From contig CALUIB010000021.1 in NCBI GenBank assembly GCA_944320595.1, positions 1-44,479 of the forward strand: DNA of 44,479 nt, in the 5' to 3' direction. How positions within the stretch are numbered: the first letter of the stretch is position 1; every line of letters begins with the position of its first letter. Both the position numbers and the translations under genes were made by a program. The notes beneath the pieces were generated by a model. The model was not told the DNA's origin and did no database searches. It saw nothing but the letters and a program-made list of their open reading frames with translations. The stretch is from an uncultured Muribaculaceae bacterium. GTDB lineage: Bacteria > Bacteroidota > Bacteroidia > Bacteroidales > Muribaculaceae. This document shows, one piece after another, positions 24,143-31,674 of the stretch.

Positions 24143-26199
24143 CTAAATTTAATACCGCTTGCGCTCCCACTCTGGGCAAGTTCCTGAGCAATAGTTCCAA
24201 ATGAATCAACAAGCTTGTCGAGGTCGGTCATCATCGATATAGTGGAAATGCGCCGCAGGAACTTCTTGTCGGCCGAGCCGAAACCTATGGCTATTATGTC
24301 GATGCCTGCATCACGGCAACGGTCGGAAGTGGCGATTGCCCGCTGTTGCCCCGACCATGAGCCATCGGTGAGGACTACTATCACAGGCTTTGCCTTCGAG
24401 CTGGCAAGCCGCTGGTAGCAGAATTCGAGCGGACTTTCGGTGCCACCCTGCTCCTTCAGCCGCTTTATGGCTTTCTCAATTACGCCGCGGTCGTGCGAGG
24501 GTCGGCAATACTCGGTAACATCGTCGGAAAAGCCTATCACCGAGATGGCTGAAGTTTCAAGGTTGGTTTTCTTTACAAATTCGAGCGCGGCCTTTTTGGC
24601 TTGGCTGAGCGGATGACCTTCCATGCTATATGATATGTCAATCACGAGCATTATACTGAGCCCGGCATTAGACTTTGGCTGGCCGTAAAGCCACGACATA
24701 TCGTCGGGCAACGGCAACTTTTCCACCAGTAGCGGCGGGGCCATGCCCTGTTGGCGGCCTATGACATTGATAACGCCGTTTTCATCGTAGGCATACCCGA
24801 TGTCGATAATAGCCTCGCCACTGCCAGTGTGGGCGATGCCGCGCAGCACATAGCGACCCACTACGGTGCATTGAGTCACCTCCGTGCCCTCGCCCTGCGT
24901 GAGATAGACTTCCATCTCGTTGCCGCCACCCGGGCGTGTGCGCAACTTGAAGGGGCGGTTCTCGGTCACGGGAATGGTCACATTCTTGCGTATTATTATC
25001 GAATTTACGTATCGGTCGCCCTCCTTGCTCACCGCTATCGCCCCGAGGCTGTGGCTCATCACGTCCTTTATGTTAAGCGGCCTGCCGCCCGGCAGCGACA
25101 GCCGCGGACCCTGTGCGCCCGGCAGCCCCATGCGGCGGTTTTGCCGTTCAGCTTCAAGCGCAGCCTGTATACCTGCCCCAAGGCACACCGCCTCATCGAC
25201 ATTTATGCCACGCAACGGCTCCTTGCCCGACATCAGCCGTACCCAGTTCTCTACCATGGGCATCTTAGTTGAACCACCCACGAGCAGCACCCCGGCGAGG
25301 TCGCCCCAGCCCAGGCCGGCCTCGCTCAGCACCTCCTTGGTCTTTTGCCGTGTGCCTTGCATAAGGTGCTCGGTTAGCTCCTCGAATTTCTCGCGTGTGA
25401 TTTCATACTTCTGCCTGTGGCCTGCATAGCGAACAGTCATCGATGCCGACCGCACGACCGACAACTGTTTCTTTAGCCGCTCGGCGTTGAAAACAAGGTC
25501 GTTATACGTGAGTGGGTCATCGTTGGGGTTTTCGCCAAACTCCTTCTCGAACTGGTCGGTTATATATGTTATTATGCAATCATCCCAGTCCTTGCCACCA
25601 AGGTTGTGGTCGCCGCCTGTCGATAACACGGTAATGTCGCCGCCCGACACTTCGAGCACAGTCACGTCGAACGTGCCTCCACCCAAGTCGTAAACCAACA
25701 GGCGGCCATCGCCCTGCCGGGCGATGCCGTAGTTGATGGCGGCGGCAGTGGGCTCATTGATGATGCGCATCACCTCAAGCCCGGCAATCTGAGCCGCCTT
25801 TATAGTCTCGCTGCGTTGCAAGTCGTTGAAATAGGCCGGAACGGTGATTACTGACTTCGTGACGCTGCCGCCAAGTGCAGCCTCGGCATCGTCGCGCAAC
25901 TTGCGCAGCAATATGGCCGACAGATCGGTGGCCGAGTATTCCTTGCCATACACCGAAAAACGGAACTCGGGGTTGCCCATCTCGCGCTTAAAGAACATTA
26001 TCACGTTGTCCTCGCCGCTGAGCATCATCTCCTTGGCCTCGGCACCTGCAACGGGGTTGCCGCCCGGCGGAAAATATACCACCGACGGCGTGAGGTGCTC
26101 CCCCTCGCGGTTGCGCACTATCACCGGCTTGCCATACTCGTCGATGGTTGACACCGCCGAGTAGGTAGTTCCCAAATCTATTCCAATGAAACGCTCCAT
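24139..26199 (-). CDS. Hsp70 (DnaK-like) fused to a C-terminal vWA domain
   Basis: The 686-residue protein has a complete Hsp70 ATPase domain: GIDLGTTYS (6-14), INEPTAAAINYG (147-158), DLGGGTFDVT (171-180) and LLVGGSTKMP (305-314). A shortened beta substrate-binding part follows (about 375-495). The helical lid is replaced by a von Willebrand A domain with an intact MIDAS: DISYS (Asp521, Ser523, Ser525), GGTES (Thr588) and LTDGS (Asp612). vWA domains bind partner proteins through a metal ion, so this Hsp70 probably grips a specific partner. It starts nine bases after the shorter Hsp70 gene and its stop overlaps the J-like gene. It is cytosolic (no signal). Fusions of this kind are rare and absent from housekeeping chaperone operons. 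Confidence 0.9.
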   Translation of the reverse strand: MERFIGIDLGTTYSAVSTIDEYGKPVIVRNREGEHLTPSVVYFPPGGNPVAGAEAKEMMLSGEDNVIMFFKREMGNPEFRFSVYGKEYSATDLSAILLRKLRDDAEAALGGSVTKSVITVPAYFNDLQRSETIKAAQIAGLEVMRIINEPTAAAINYGIARQGDGRLLVYDLGGGTFDVTVLEVSGGDITVLSTGGDHNLGGKDWDDCIITYITDQFEKEFGENPNDDPLTYNDLVFNAERLKKQLSVVRSASMTVRYAGHRQKYEITREKFEELTEHLMQGTRQKTKEVLSEAGLGWGDLAGVLLVGGSTKMPMVENWVRLMSGKEPLRGINVDEAVCLGAGIQAALEAERQNRRMGLPGAQGPRLSLPGGRPLNIKDVMSHSLGAIAVSKEGDRYVNSIIIRKNVTIPVTENRPFKLRTRPGGGNEMEVYLTQGEGTEVTQCTVVGRYVLRGIAHTGSGEAIIDIGYAYDENGVINVIGRQQGMAPPLLVEKLPLPDDMSWLYGQPKSNAGLSIMLVIDISYSMEGHPLSQAKKAALEFVKKTNLETSAISVIGFSDDVTEYCRPSHDRGVIEKAIKRLKEQGGTESPLEFCYQRLASSKAKPVIVVLTDGSWSGQQRAIATSDRCRDAGIDIIAIGFGSADKKFLRRISTISMMTDLDKLVDSFGTIAQELAQSGSASGIKFR

Positions 26200-26208
26200 A
26201 ACCTATAT

Positions 26209-27825
26209 TTACATCATCTTCAAGTTCTTCACTTGCTCCTTGGCTTTCTGTTCCTCCTCTATCGACATCACGTTTTTCAGTTTCACTTCCATGTGCACAG
26301 TGCGCCCACCGGTGACATCCTTGGCATCGACCGAGAGCAAGCCCTGCTCGTCGATTTTCAATATCACATCGATGGGCGAGCCGGCTTTTAGCCCGTCGGG
26401 CAGAGGCTTAAGCTCGTCGGAAATAAGCAACGTGGCATCCTCGTCCTTTACGATTTCGTGTTCGCTCGCCCCCTTGGGATAGTCGTTTTCATAGACCGAC
26501 AGCTGCACCGACGTCTGGTTATCGACCTGCGTTCCGGCGTGCACTGCCACCTCCAAGGGTATTGCCGAGTTCTTGAAAATCTTGTTGTAGAGGTGCAGCT
26601 CGTCGTTGGCGTCAACCATCTGTAACGCATAACTCTTGCTCACCACGTTTTTCACCACCACGGGCTTCTTGCCGCCAGGCAGGCCGAAACCGCCCGTTAC
26701 CGCAGAAGTGTCGTTAACCACTTCTTCCACTTTCTTGCCCGTCTGCTCGGCAATTTCCAGAGCCTTCTGATATGCCTCAAGGTTCTGGCCGTAGATTGCC
26801 GCACCGCGAGCCACCGATTCGTTGGGGTCGCAGAACTCGATGGGAGTGCCTGGGAACTCCTGCTCAAGGCGCATTTTCACCTGCGGCATGAATGTGGAGC
26901 CCCCCACAAGCAATATCTTGTCATACTTGGTGATGCCTTTTGCAGCTGCCTCCTTCATAGTATCGTGCGTCTTGTCGATAGTGGTTTGCAACAGCCCGGC
27001 AGTATTGTTCTCAAACTGTTCACGCGTTATGGAAACTTTTACGCTGTTGATGCGGAAAGAGGCACTGCCAAGCTGAGAAAGCTGTTTCTTGGCTTTCTCG
27101 CTGTTCAGTTCCAAGTCGCCCAACGCCATGGTATCATCGTATATGTCATCGGCCGACCCTCCTGATTGCTGCACATACTGGTCGATGGCCAACTTCTGCA
27201 CCTCATTGTCCCAGTCCTTGCCGCCCAACTTATGGTCGCCTCCGGTGGCCACTACCTCGATAACGCCCTCCGATACTTTTATTATAGTAACGTCGAATGT
27301 GCCGCCACCCAGGTCGTAAACCATCACCGTCTGCGGCTCATCGACCTTCAGCCCGTATGAAATTGCTGCGGCAGTGGGCTCGTTGATGATGCTCAACACG
27401 TTGAGCCCGGCAAGCTCGCCAGCCTTCTTCGTAGCCTCGCGCTCGTCAAGGCCAAAGTATGCCGGACAGGTAATCACCACGTCCTTCACCTCCTCGCCAA
27501 GCTTGTCGCTGGCATCACTGGCAAGCTTCTTCAATATCAACGACGATATGGTTTCGGGCCGGTACTCGATGCCGTTGGCAGTAAACACGAACTCGGGGTT
27601 GCCCATCTGCCGCTTTACAGTCGAACACACGCGGTCGGGGTCGCTATTCAGCATCTGCTTAGCCACCTCTCCCACCGAAAAGCTCTCGGGCGACTCGAAG
27701 AACACCACCGACGGCGTTACCGGGGAATTGTCCAAATTCGGCACGGTCATTGGCTTGCCGTATTCATCAACGTAAGCTATACACGAATAGGTTGTACCTA
27801 AGTCTATTCCAAAAATCTTGCTCAT
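26209..27825 (-). CDS. Short Hsp70 (DnaK-like) chaperone lacking the full lid
   Basis: The 538-residue Hsp70 starts KIFGIDLGTTYSC; the ATPase motifs INEPTAAAISYG, DLGGGTFDVT and LLVGGSTFMP are intact. The substrate-binding beta domain is recognisable (LKPLPDGLKAGSPIDVILKI, DEQGLLSVDAKDVTGG), but the protein ends about 100 residues short of DnaK, directly after the first helix (EEEQKAKEQVKNL), so the lid that closes over peptide is missing. It is therefore a specialised paralogue, not the housekeeping dnaK, which would be about 635 residues and carry the EEVD-like or acidic tail. It sits between the GrpE-like gene (63-base gap) and the Hsp70-vWA gene (9-base gap). Confidence 0.92.
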   Translation of the reverse strand: MSKIFGIDLGTTYSCIAYVDEYGKPMTVPNLDNSPVTPSVVFFESPESFSVGEVAKQMLNSDPDRVCSTVKRQMGNPEFVFTANGIEYRPETISSLILKKLASDASDKLGEEVKDVVITCPAYFGLDEREATKKAGELAGLNVLSIINEPTAAAISYGLKVDEPQTVMVYDLGGGTFDVTIIKVSEGVIEVVATGGDHKLGGKDWDNEVQKLAIDQYVQQSGGSADDIYDDTMALGDLELNSEKAKKQLSQLGSASFRINSVKVSITREQFENNTAGLLQTTIDKTHDTMKEAAAKGITKYDKILLVGGSTFMPQVKMRLEQEFPGTPIEFCDPNESVARGAAIYGQNLEAYQKALEIAEQTGKKVEEVVNDTSAVTGGFGLPGGKKPVVVKNVVSKSYALQMVDANDELHLYNKIFKNSAIPLEVAVHAGTQVDNQTSVQLSVYENDYPKGASEHEIVKDEDATLLISDELKPLPDGLKAGSPIDVILKIDEQGLLSVDAKDVTGGRTVHMEVKLKNVMSIEEEQKAKEQVKNLKMM

Positions 27826-27888
27826 AGTATATTATAGTTTATTTGTTATTAATTTCGTGATTATGTGAATTAGGCCAATTGGTCATAT

Positions 27889-28566
27889 TTATTCAGGCTG
27901 GGCGGCGGGCTTGAACTTGTATATCCACACGTATTCGGGGCGCAGGTTCACGCCGTTCCAGTTGTAGCCCTTGCGCAAGCGGCGGGCTATGGTGCCGTCA
28001 AGGACGGGGTCGTCGGTGGGTACTTGCTTCATCGCCCGCTGGGTGCGTGGGTTGAACTTCTCGCTGTCATCCTCATACATCACCACCCCGTTGGTAGCAA
28101 GTATGTCGGCCAGGTCTTCGGGCAGACTGCGCAGATATTGCTCGGCCTTCTCGGCATCACCATCGCCAAGTTTGTCAATGAATGTGTTGGTATCATCGAT
28201 AACCGATATAGTGCTAAGTATGAATGGTTTCAGCATCTTGGCGTAGAGGTCGGTCTTGTAGCTTTGCAACTCGCCATACATCTTGTCGAACAGCCCGGCC
28301 TTGTGTTCGTCTTGCGCTATTTTTGCATCAAACTTCTTCATAAGCAATTCGTTCTGCTCCCTGAGCGCCGCAATTTCGGCAAGCAGCTGCTGCACATCAA
28401 CCGCACTGGCGGCAACGGGTTCGGTCGCAGATGGCTCGGCATCATCTTCGGTCACAGGTGATTGCCAGTAGGATTCTTCCTCGTTCGCACTGGCAGCCCC
28501 CACAGGCTGCTGTGGGGTTTCGCACGGTTCGACATTAAAGTCCTCAAATTCCTTGGTTTCTTCCAT
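27889..28566 (-). CDS. GrpE-like nucleotide exchange factor
   Basis: This 225-residue protein is the first gene of the operon. An acidic, Pro/Ala-rich disordered N-terminus (1-60) leads into a predicted coiled coil (LLAEIAALREQNELLMKKF, about 64-82). A helical segment follows (KPFILSTISVIDDTNTF), and the C-terminal wing has GrpE features: FNPRTQRAMKQVPTDDP and ARRLRKGYNWNGVNLRPEYV, equivalent to 'G..F.P..H.AV......I...L..GY...g.VLRPA.V.V'. GrpE proteins release ADP from Hsp70. Having its own exchange factor suggests the two Hsp70s of this operon work independently of the housekeeping set. Divergence from GrpE is considerable, so the call rests on the C-terminal wing and context. Confidence 0.82.
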   Translation of the reverse strand: MEETKEFEDFNVEPCETPQQPVGAASANEEESYWQSPVTEDDAEPSATEPVAASAVDVQQLLAEIAALREQNELLMKKFDAKIAQDEHKAGLFDKMYGELQSYKTDLYAKMLKPFILSTISVIDDTNTFIDKLGDGDAEKAEQYLRSLPEDLADILATNGVVMYEDDSEKFNPRTQRAMKQVPTDDPVLDGTIARRLRKGYNWNGVNLRPEYVWIYKFKPAAQPE

Positions 28567-28624
28567 GATTTTATATGTATTGAATTATTATTGTTATTCT
28601 ATGGTTCAAAAAGGCTTACCGCTC

Positions 28625-28654
28625 CAAAAATACAAAAATTTATTTTATTCACAA
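28625..28654 (-). promoter_or_regulatory. Promoter of the chaperone-GTPase operon
   Basis: On the minus strand TTG (28654-28652), 19 bases, then TATTTTTG (28632-28625). It is the only good promoter seen before the grpE-like gene and would drive all seven genes. Leader about 50 bases. No heat-shock-type element is evident. Confidence 0.75.
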
Positions 28655-28749
28655 CATTTTACATATAGAAAAACGCCAAAGTCTATAATTATCGAATAAA
28701 ATTCCACTGTTTTTCCATAATACGACACTGAAATTAGCGGATTTTTGGC

Positions 28750-28757
28750 TAAGTTTG
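28750..28757 (+). promoter_or_regulatory. Candidate promoter of the steroid-reductase operon
   Basis: TAAGTTTG at 28750-28757 is a perfect -7 box. No TTTG lies at the ideal distance upstream, so the -33 part is weak. A start near 28764 would give a leader of about 20 bases. It is back to back with the chaperone operon promoter. Confidence 0.55.
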
Positions 28758-28784
28758 CCATTGCAAAAAACGCATAAACCTGAA

Positions 28785-29558
28785 ATGCTACACGATATTG
28801 ACGTTTTCAACACTTTCTTGGCAGCAATGGCGGCAGTGGCCGTGGTAGTGTATGTGGCACTGCACTTTGTTAATGCCGGATATGGCATGATGTATAACCG
28901 CCGATGGGGGCTGTCGGTAGGCAACCGCACCGGCTGGGTGCTGATGGAGGCTCCAGTGTTCATAGCCATGTGCCTGCTATGGTGGGCTAGCGACCGCCGG
29001 TGGGAACCTGTGCCGGTAATCATCTTCGCCATGTTCCAGCTGCATTACTTCCAGCGGTCGTTCATTTTCCCGTTCCTGATAAAGGGACGCAACCGCATGC
29101 CGCTCACAATCATTGCCATGGGAATGGCATTCAACGTGCTTAACGCAGTGATGCAAGGCGGGTGGATATTTTACCTTTCGCCCGGCGGAATGTATGGCAT
29201 CCACTGGTTGCTGTCGCCGCAATTTATTGTCGGCACAATCATTTTCTTCATCGGAATGGCCATAAACATACACAGTGACAGCATCATCCGCCACTTGCGC
29301 CGTCCTGGCGACACGCGGCACTACATTCCGCGCGGCGGGATGTTCAAATATGTGTCGAGTGCCAACTACTTCGGCGAGTTTGTGGAATGGACTGGCTTTG
29401 CAATACTCACATGGTCGTGGGCGGGAGCCGTGTTTGCCTTGTGGACGTTTGCCAATCTGGCTCCACGTGCCAATCAGATACACAAGCGTTACAGCCGTGA
29501 ATTTGGCGACGAGTTCACACGACTTAAGCTGCACCGCATCATTCCTTTCATTTACTAA
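28785..29558 (+). CDS. 3-oxo-5-alpha-steroid 4-dehydrogenase family (steroid 5-alpha-reductase) homologue
   Basis: A 257-residue integral membrane protein with about six to seven hydrophobic segments. It shares long blocks with animal SRD5A enzymes: LHYFQRSF (cf. LHYFHRTF), GMAINIHSD (cf. GMGINIHSD), YIPRGGMFKYVSSANYFGE (cf. RIPQGGLFTYVSGANFLGE), VEWTGFAILTWS, and the C-terminal IIPFIY. The Glu (LMEAP) and the Tyr of HYF, equivalent to catalytic residues of SRD5A2, are present. Expected reaction: NADPH-dependent reduction of the delta-4 double bond of a 3-oxo steroid to the 5-alpha (allo) form. Start 28785 is used because the upstream ATG (28755) lies in the promoter. It is the first gene of a three-gene operon with two other steroid-type oxidoreductases, which strongly supports a steroid or bile acid substrate. 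Confidence 0.92.
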   Translation: MLHDIDVFNTFLAAMAAVAVVVYVALHFVNAGYGMMYNRRWGLSVGNRTGWVLMEAPVFIAMCLLWWASDRRWEPVPVIIFAMFQLHYFQRSFIFPFLIKGRNRMPLTIIAMGMAFNVLNAVMQGGWIFYLSPGGMYGIHWLLSPQFIVGTIIFFIGMAINIHSDSIIRHLRRPGDTRHYIPRGGMFKYVSSANYFGEFVEWTGFAILTWSWAGAVFALWTFANLAPRANQIHKRYSREFGDEFTRLKLHRIIPFIY

Positions 29559-29576
29559 TTCAATTGTCTGTGAAAT

Positions 29577-30809
29577 ATGGCTTCAAAACTTTTTACTCCT
29601 GCCCACATAGGGCCGCTGACGCTGCGCAACCGCACCATCCGCTCGGCGGCATTTGAGAATATGTGCCCAGACCATCGCCCGTCGCAAATGCTTGCCGACT
29701 ACCACCTGTCGGTGGCACGTGGCGGCGTGGGAATGACCACCATTGCCTACGCCTCGGTGAACCGCAGCGGGCTGTCGTTTGACAACCAGCTGTGGATGCG
29801 CCCCGAGATTGTGGGCGAATTGCGCCAGCTCACCGATGCAATCCACCGCGAGGGGGCAAAGGCATCGATACAGCTTGGGCATTGCGGCAATATGTCGCAT
29901 CGGTCAACAGCCGGGCGCATGCCCATCTCGGCTTCAAGCGGGTTCAACTTGTATTCGCCCACGCTGGTACACGGCATGAGCGAGGACGAGATACGCTCGG
30001 TGGCACGCGACTTTGGCGATGCCGTGCGGATGGCCATCGACGCAGGTTTCGACTGCGTGGAAATACATGCCGGGCACGGGTACTTGATTAGCCAGTTCCT
30101 CTCGCCCTACACCAACCACCGCCGCGACCGCTGGGGGGGCAGCCTCGACCAGCGAATGAACTTCATGCGCCTGTGCATCGACGAGGTGATGCGCAGCGCA
30201 GGCGGACAAGTGGCCGTGGTGGCAAAGACCAATATGCGCGACGGTTTCAAGGGCGGCAACGGTCTTGAAGAAGGTATTGCAATAGCCCGCGAGCTTGAAC
30301 GCCTGGGCGTGGACGCATTGGTGCTTAGCGGAGGTTTCGTGAGCAAGGCTCCGATGTATGTGATGCGCGGCGAGATGCCCATACGCGCCATGACGCACTA
30401 TATGCAGTGCTGGTGGCTGAAATACGGCGTGCGAATGTTTGGAAAGATGATGATAAAGAGTGAACCTTACCGCGACTTGTACTTCCTCGACGACGCGCTT
30501 GCCGTGCGCCGCGAAGTGAAATTGCCGCTAATATACGTGGGCGGATGCACGTCGCGCCAGGGTATCGACCGTGTGCTTGACAGCGGTTTCGAGGCCGTGC
30601 AGATGGCACGGGCATTGCTCAACGAGCCCGATTTCGTCAACCGCATGGCTGCCGGCGAGGAGCGTTGCGGCTGCACCCACACCAACTACTGCATTGCCCG
30701 GATGTACACACTCGAAATGTCGTGCCACAAGCATCGCACCGACCTGCCACCCTGCCTGCTGCGAGAGATAGAAAAAATAGAACGGCGCAATGAAAAAGCC
30801 CAACGATAA
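29577..30809 (+). CDS. Old Yellow Enzyme-type NADH:flavin oxidoreductase, possible 5-beta-reductase
   Basis: The 410-residue protein is a single FMN-binding TIM barrel: LFTPAHIGPLTLRNRTIRSA at the start, IQLGHCG, the signature VEIHAGHGYLISQFLSPYTN followed by RRDRWGGSLDQR, and IYVGG with VQMARALLNEP near the end. It lacks the C-terminal FAD/NAD domains of BaiCD or dienoyl-CoA reductase. A Cys-rich tail, CTHTNYC then MSC, resembles the iron-sulfur motif (C-x2-C-x3-C-x11-C) of that group with one Cys replaced by Thr. As I recall, an enzyme of this type beside SRD5A in Parabacteroides was shown to reduce 3-oxo-delta-4 bile acids to the 5-beta form. Gap to the previous gene is 18 bases; the end overlaps the next gene by 20. 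Confidence 0.85.
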   Translation: MASKLFTPAHIGPLTLRNRTIRSAAFENMCPDHRPSQMLADYHLSVARGGVGMTTIAYASVNRSGLSFDNQLWMRPEIVGELRQLTDAIHREGAKASIQLGHCGNMSHRSTAGRMPISASSGFNLYSPTLVHGMSEDEIRSVARDFGDAVRMAIDAGFDCVEIHAGHGYLISQFLSPYTNHRRDRWGGSLDQRMNFMRLCIDEVMRSAGGQVAVVAKTNMRDGFKGGNGLEEGIAIARELERLGVDALVLSGGFVSKAPMYVMRGEMPIRAMTHYMQCWWLKYGVRMFGKMMIKSEPYRDLYFLDDALAVRREVKLPLIYVGGCTSRQGIDRVLDSGFEAVQMARALLNEPDFVNRMAAGEERCGCTHTNYCIARMYTLEMSCHKHRTDLPPCLLREIEKIERRNEKAQR

Positions 30810-31605
30810 CCGCCACGCATTGACGTGCCTCGTAACCGGGGCATCGTCGGGGATAGGCCGTGAGTTTGCAAGGCAGCTTGCAGCTCGCGGCCACAACGTG
30901 CTGCTGGTAAGCAACCAAGCGCGTGAACTGGCTGAAACTGCCGCCGAACTGAGCGCATTGCACCCCGGCGGGCGGTTCCCCACATTCTGCATCGACCTTG
31001 CCGCACCGGGAGCCGACACGCGGCTGCTCGACTTTTGCCATACCGACGGTCTTGAAATAGACCTGCTCGTGAACAATGCAGGCATTTTCTCGTTCTGCGC
31101 CGTGGCCGACACGCCTCCCGAGCGCATCGACCTGTTCATCGACTTGCATATAAGAGCCGTGACGCACCTTTGCCGCACCTTTGCCGCAGACATGAAACGG
31201 CGCGGCTGCCACGGTTATATACTGAATATGTCGTCGATGTCGTGCTGGATGCCCATGCCGGGCATAGCCATGTACAGTGCCACGAAAGCCTACATACGGG
31301 TTCTGTCGCGCTCGCTTGCAGTGGAACTGGCCGACGACGGCATCACCGTGATGGTGGCCTGCCCCGGCGGCATAGCCACCGACCTCTTTGGGCTGCCTCG
31401 GCGGTTGCAACGGCTTGGGGTGCGGCTCGGCGTACTCTCCACGCCGCAGCGTTTCGTGGCAGGCGCACTGAAACGGCTGCTGCGCCACCGCCGCCAGTAT
31501 ATCAACGGGCCGCTCAACCGCATAGCCATCGTGGCTGTGGCACTGCTGCCACACCGCCTGCGGCTCCTCATCAAGCACCGGCTGCTCGACCGCCTGCAAA
31601 AATAA
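30790..31605 (+). CDS. Short-chain dehydrogenase, possible 3-hydroxysteroid dehydrogenase
   Basis: A classical SDR of 271 residues: TGASSGIG cofactor loop (about 16-23), LVNNAGIF, catalytic Ser in NMSSMS, and YSATK (Tyr-x3-Lys). The C-terminal ~70 residues are basic and contain a hydrophobic stretch (AIVAVALLPHRLRLL), so it may attach to the membrane. NAD(H) versus NADP(H) preference cannot be settled by eye. Its ATG lies 20 bases inside the OYE gene, so translation is coupled. In the known Parabacteroides set (from memory) the third enzyme is a 3-beta-hydroxysteroid dehydrogenase, which would convert the 3-oxo product to the iso (3-beta-hydroxy) form. General SDR assignment is certain; the substrate is inferred from the operon. 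Confidence 0.88.
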   Translation: MKKPNDNRHALTCLVTGASSGIGREFARQLAARGHNVLLVSNQARELAETAAELSALHPGGRFPTFCIDLAAPGADTRLLDFCHTDGLEIDLLVNNAGIFSFCAVADTPPERIDLFIDLHIRAVTHLCRTFAADMKRRGCHGYILNMSSMSCWMPMPGIAMYSATKAYIRVLSRSLAVELADDGITVMVACPGGIATDLFGLPRRLQRLGVRLGVLSTPQRFVAGALKRLLRHRRQYINGPLNRIAIVAVALLPHRLRLLIKHRLLDRLQK

Positions 31606-31610
31606 ATAAG

Positions 31611-31656
31611 AATGTCCGCAACCGGCCTACAAGCGTGGTGATTGCGGACATTTTTA
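31611..31656. terminator. Bidirectional terminator between the SDR gene and thrC
   Basis: AATGTCCGCAA (31611-31621) and TTGCGGACATT (31642-31652) form an 11-pair stem followed by TTT. On the minus strand T-rich sequence follows as well. It separates the two converging operons. Confidence 0.88.
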
Positions 31657-31674
31657 TTAAACAAAAGGCTTTTA

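Noticed and set aside
26209-27825. Housekeeping dnaK
   Set aside because: It is too short, lacks the lid, and is accompanied by a vWA-fused paralogue and a divergent GrpE, so it is a specialised copy.
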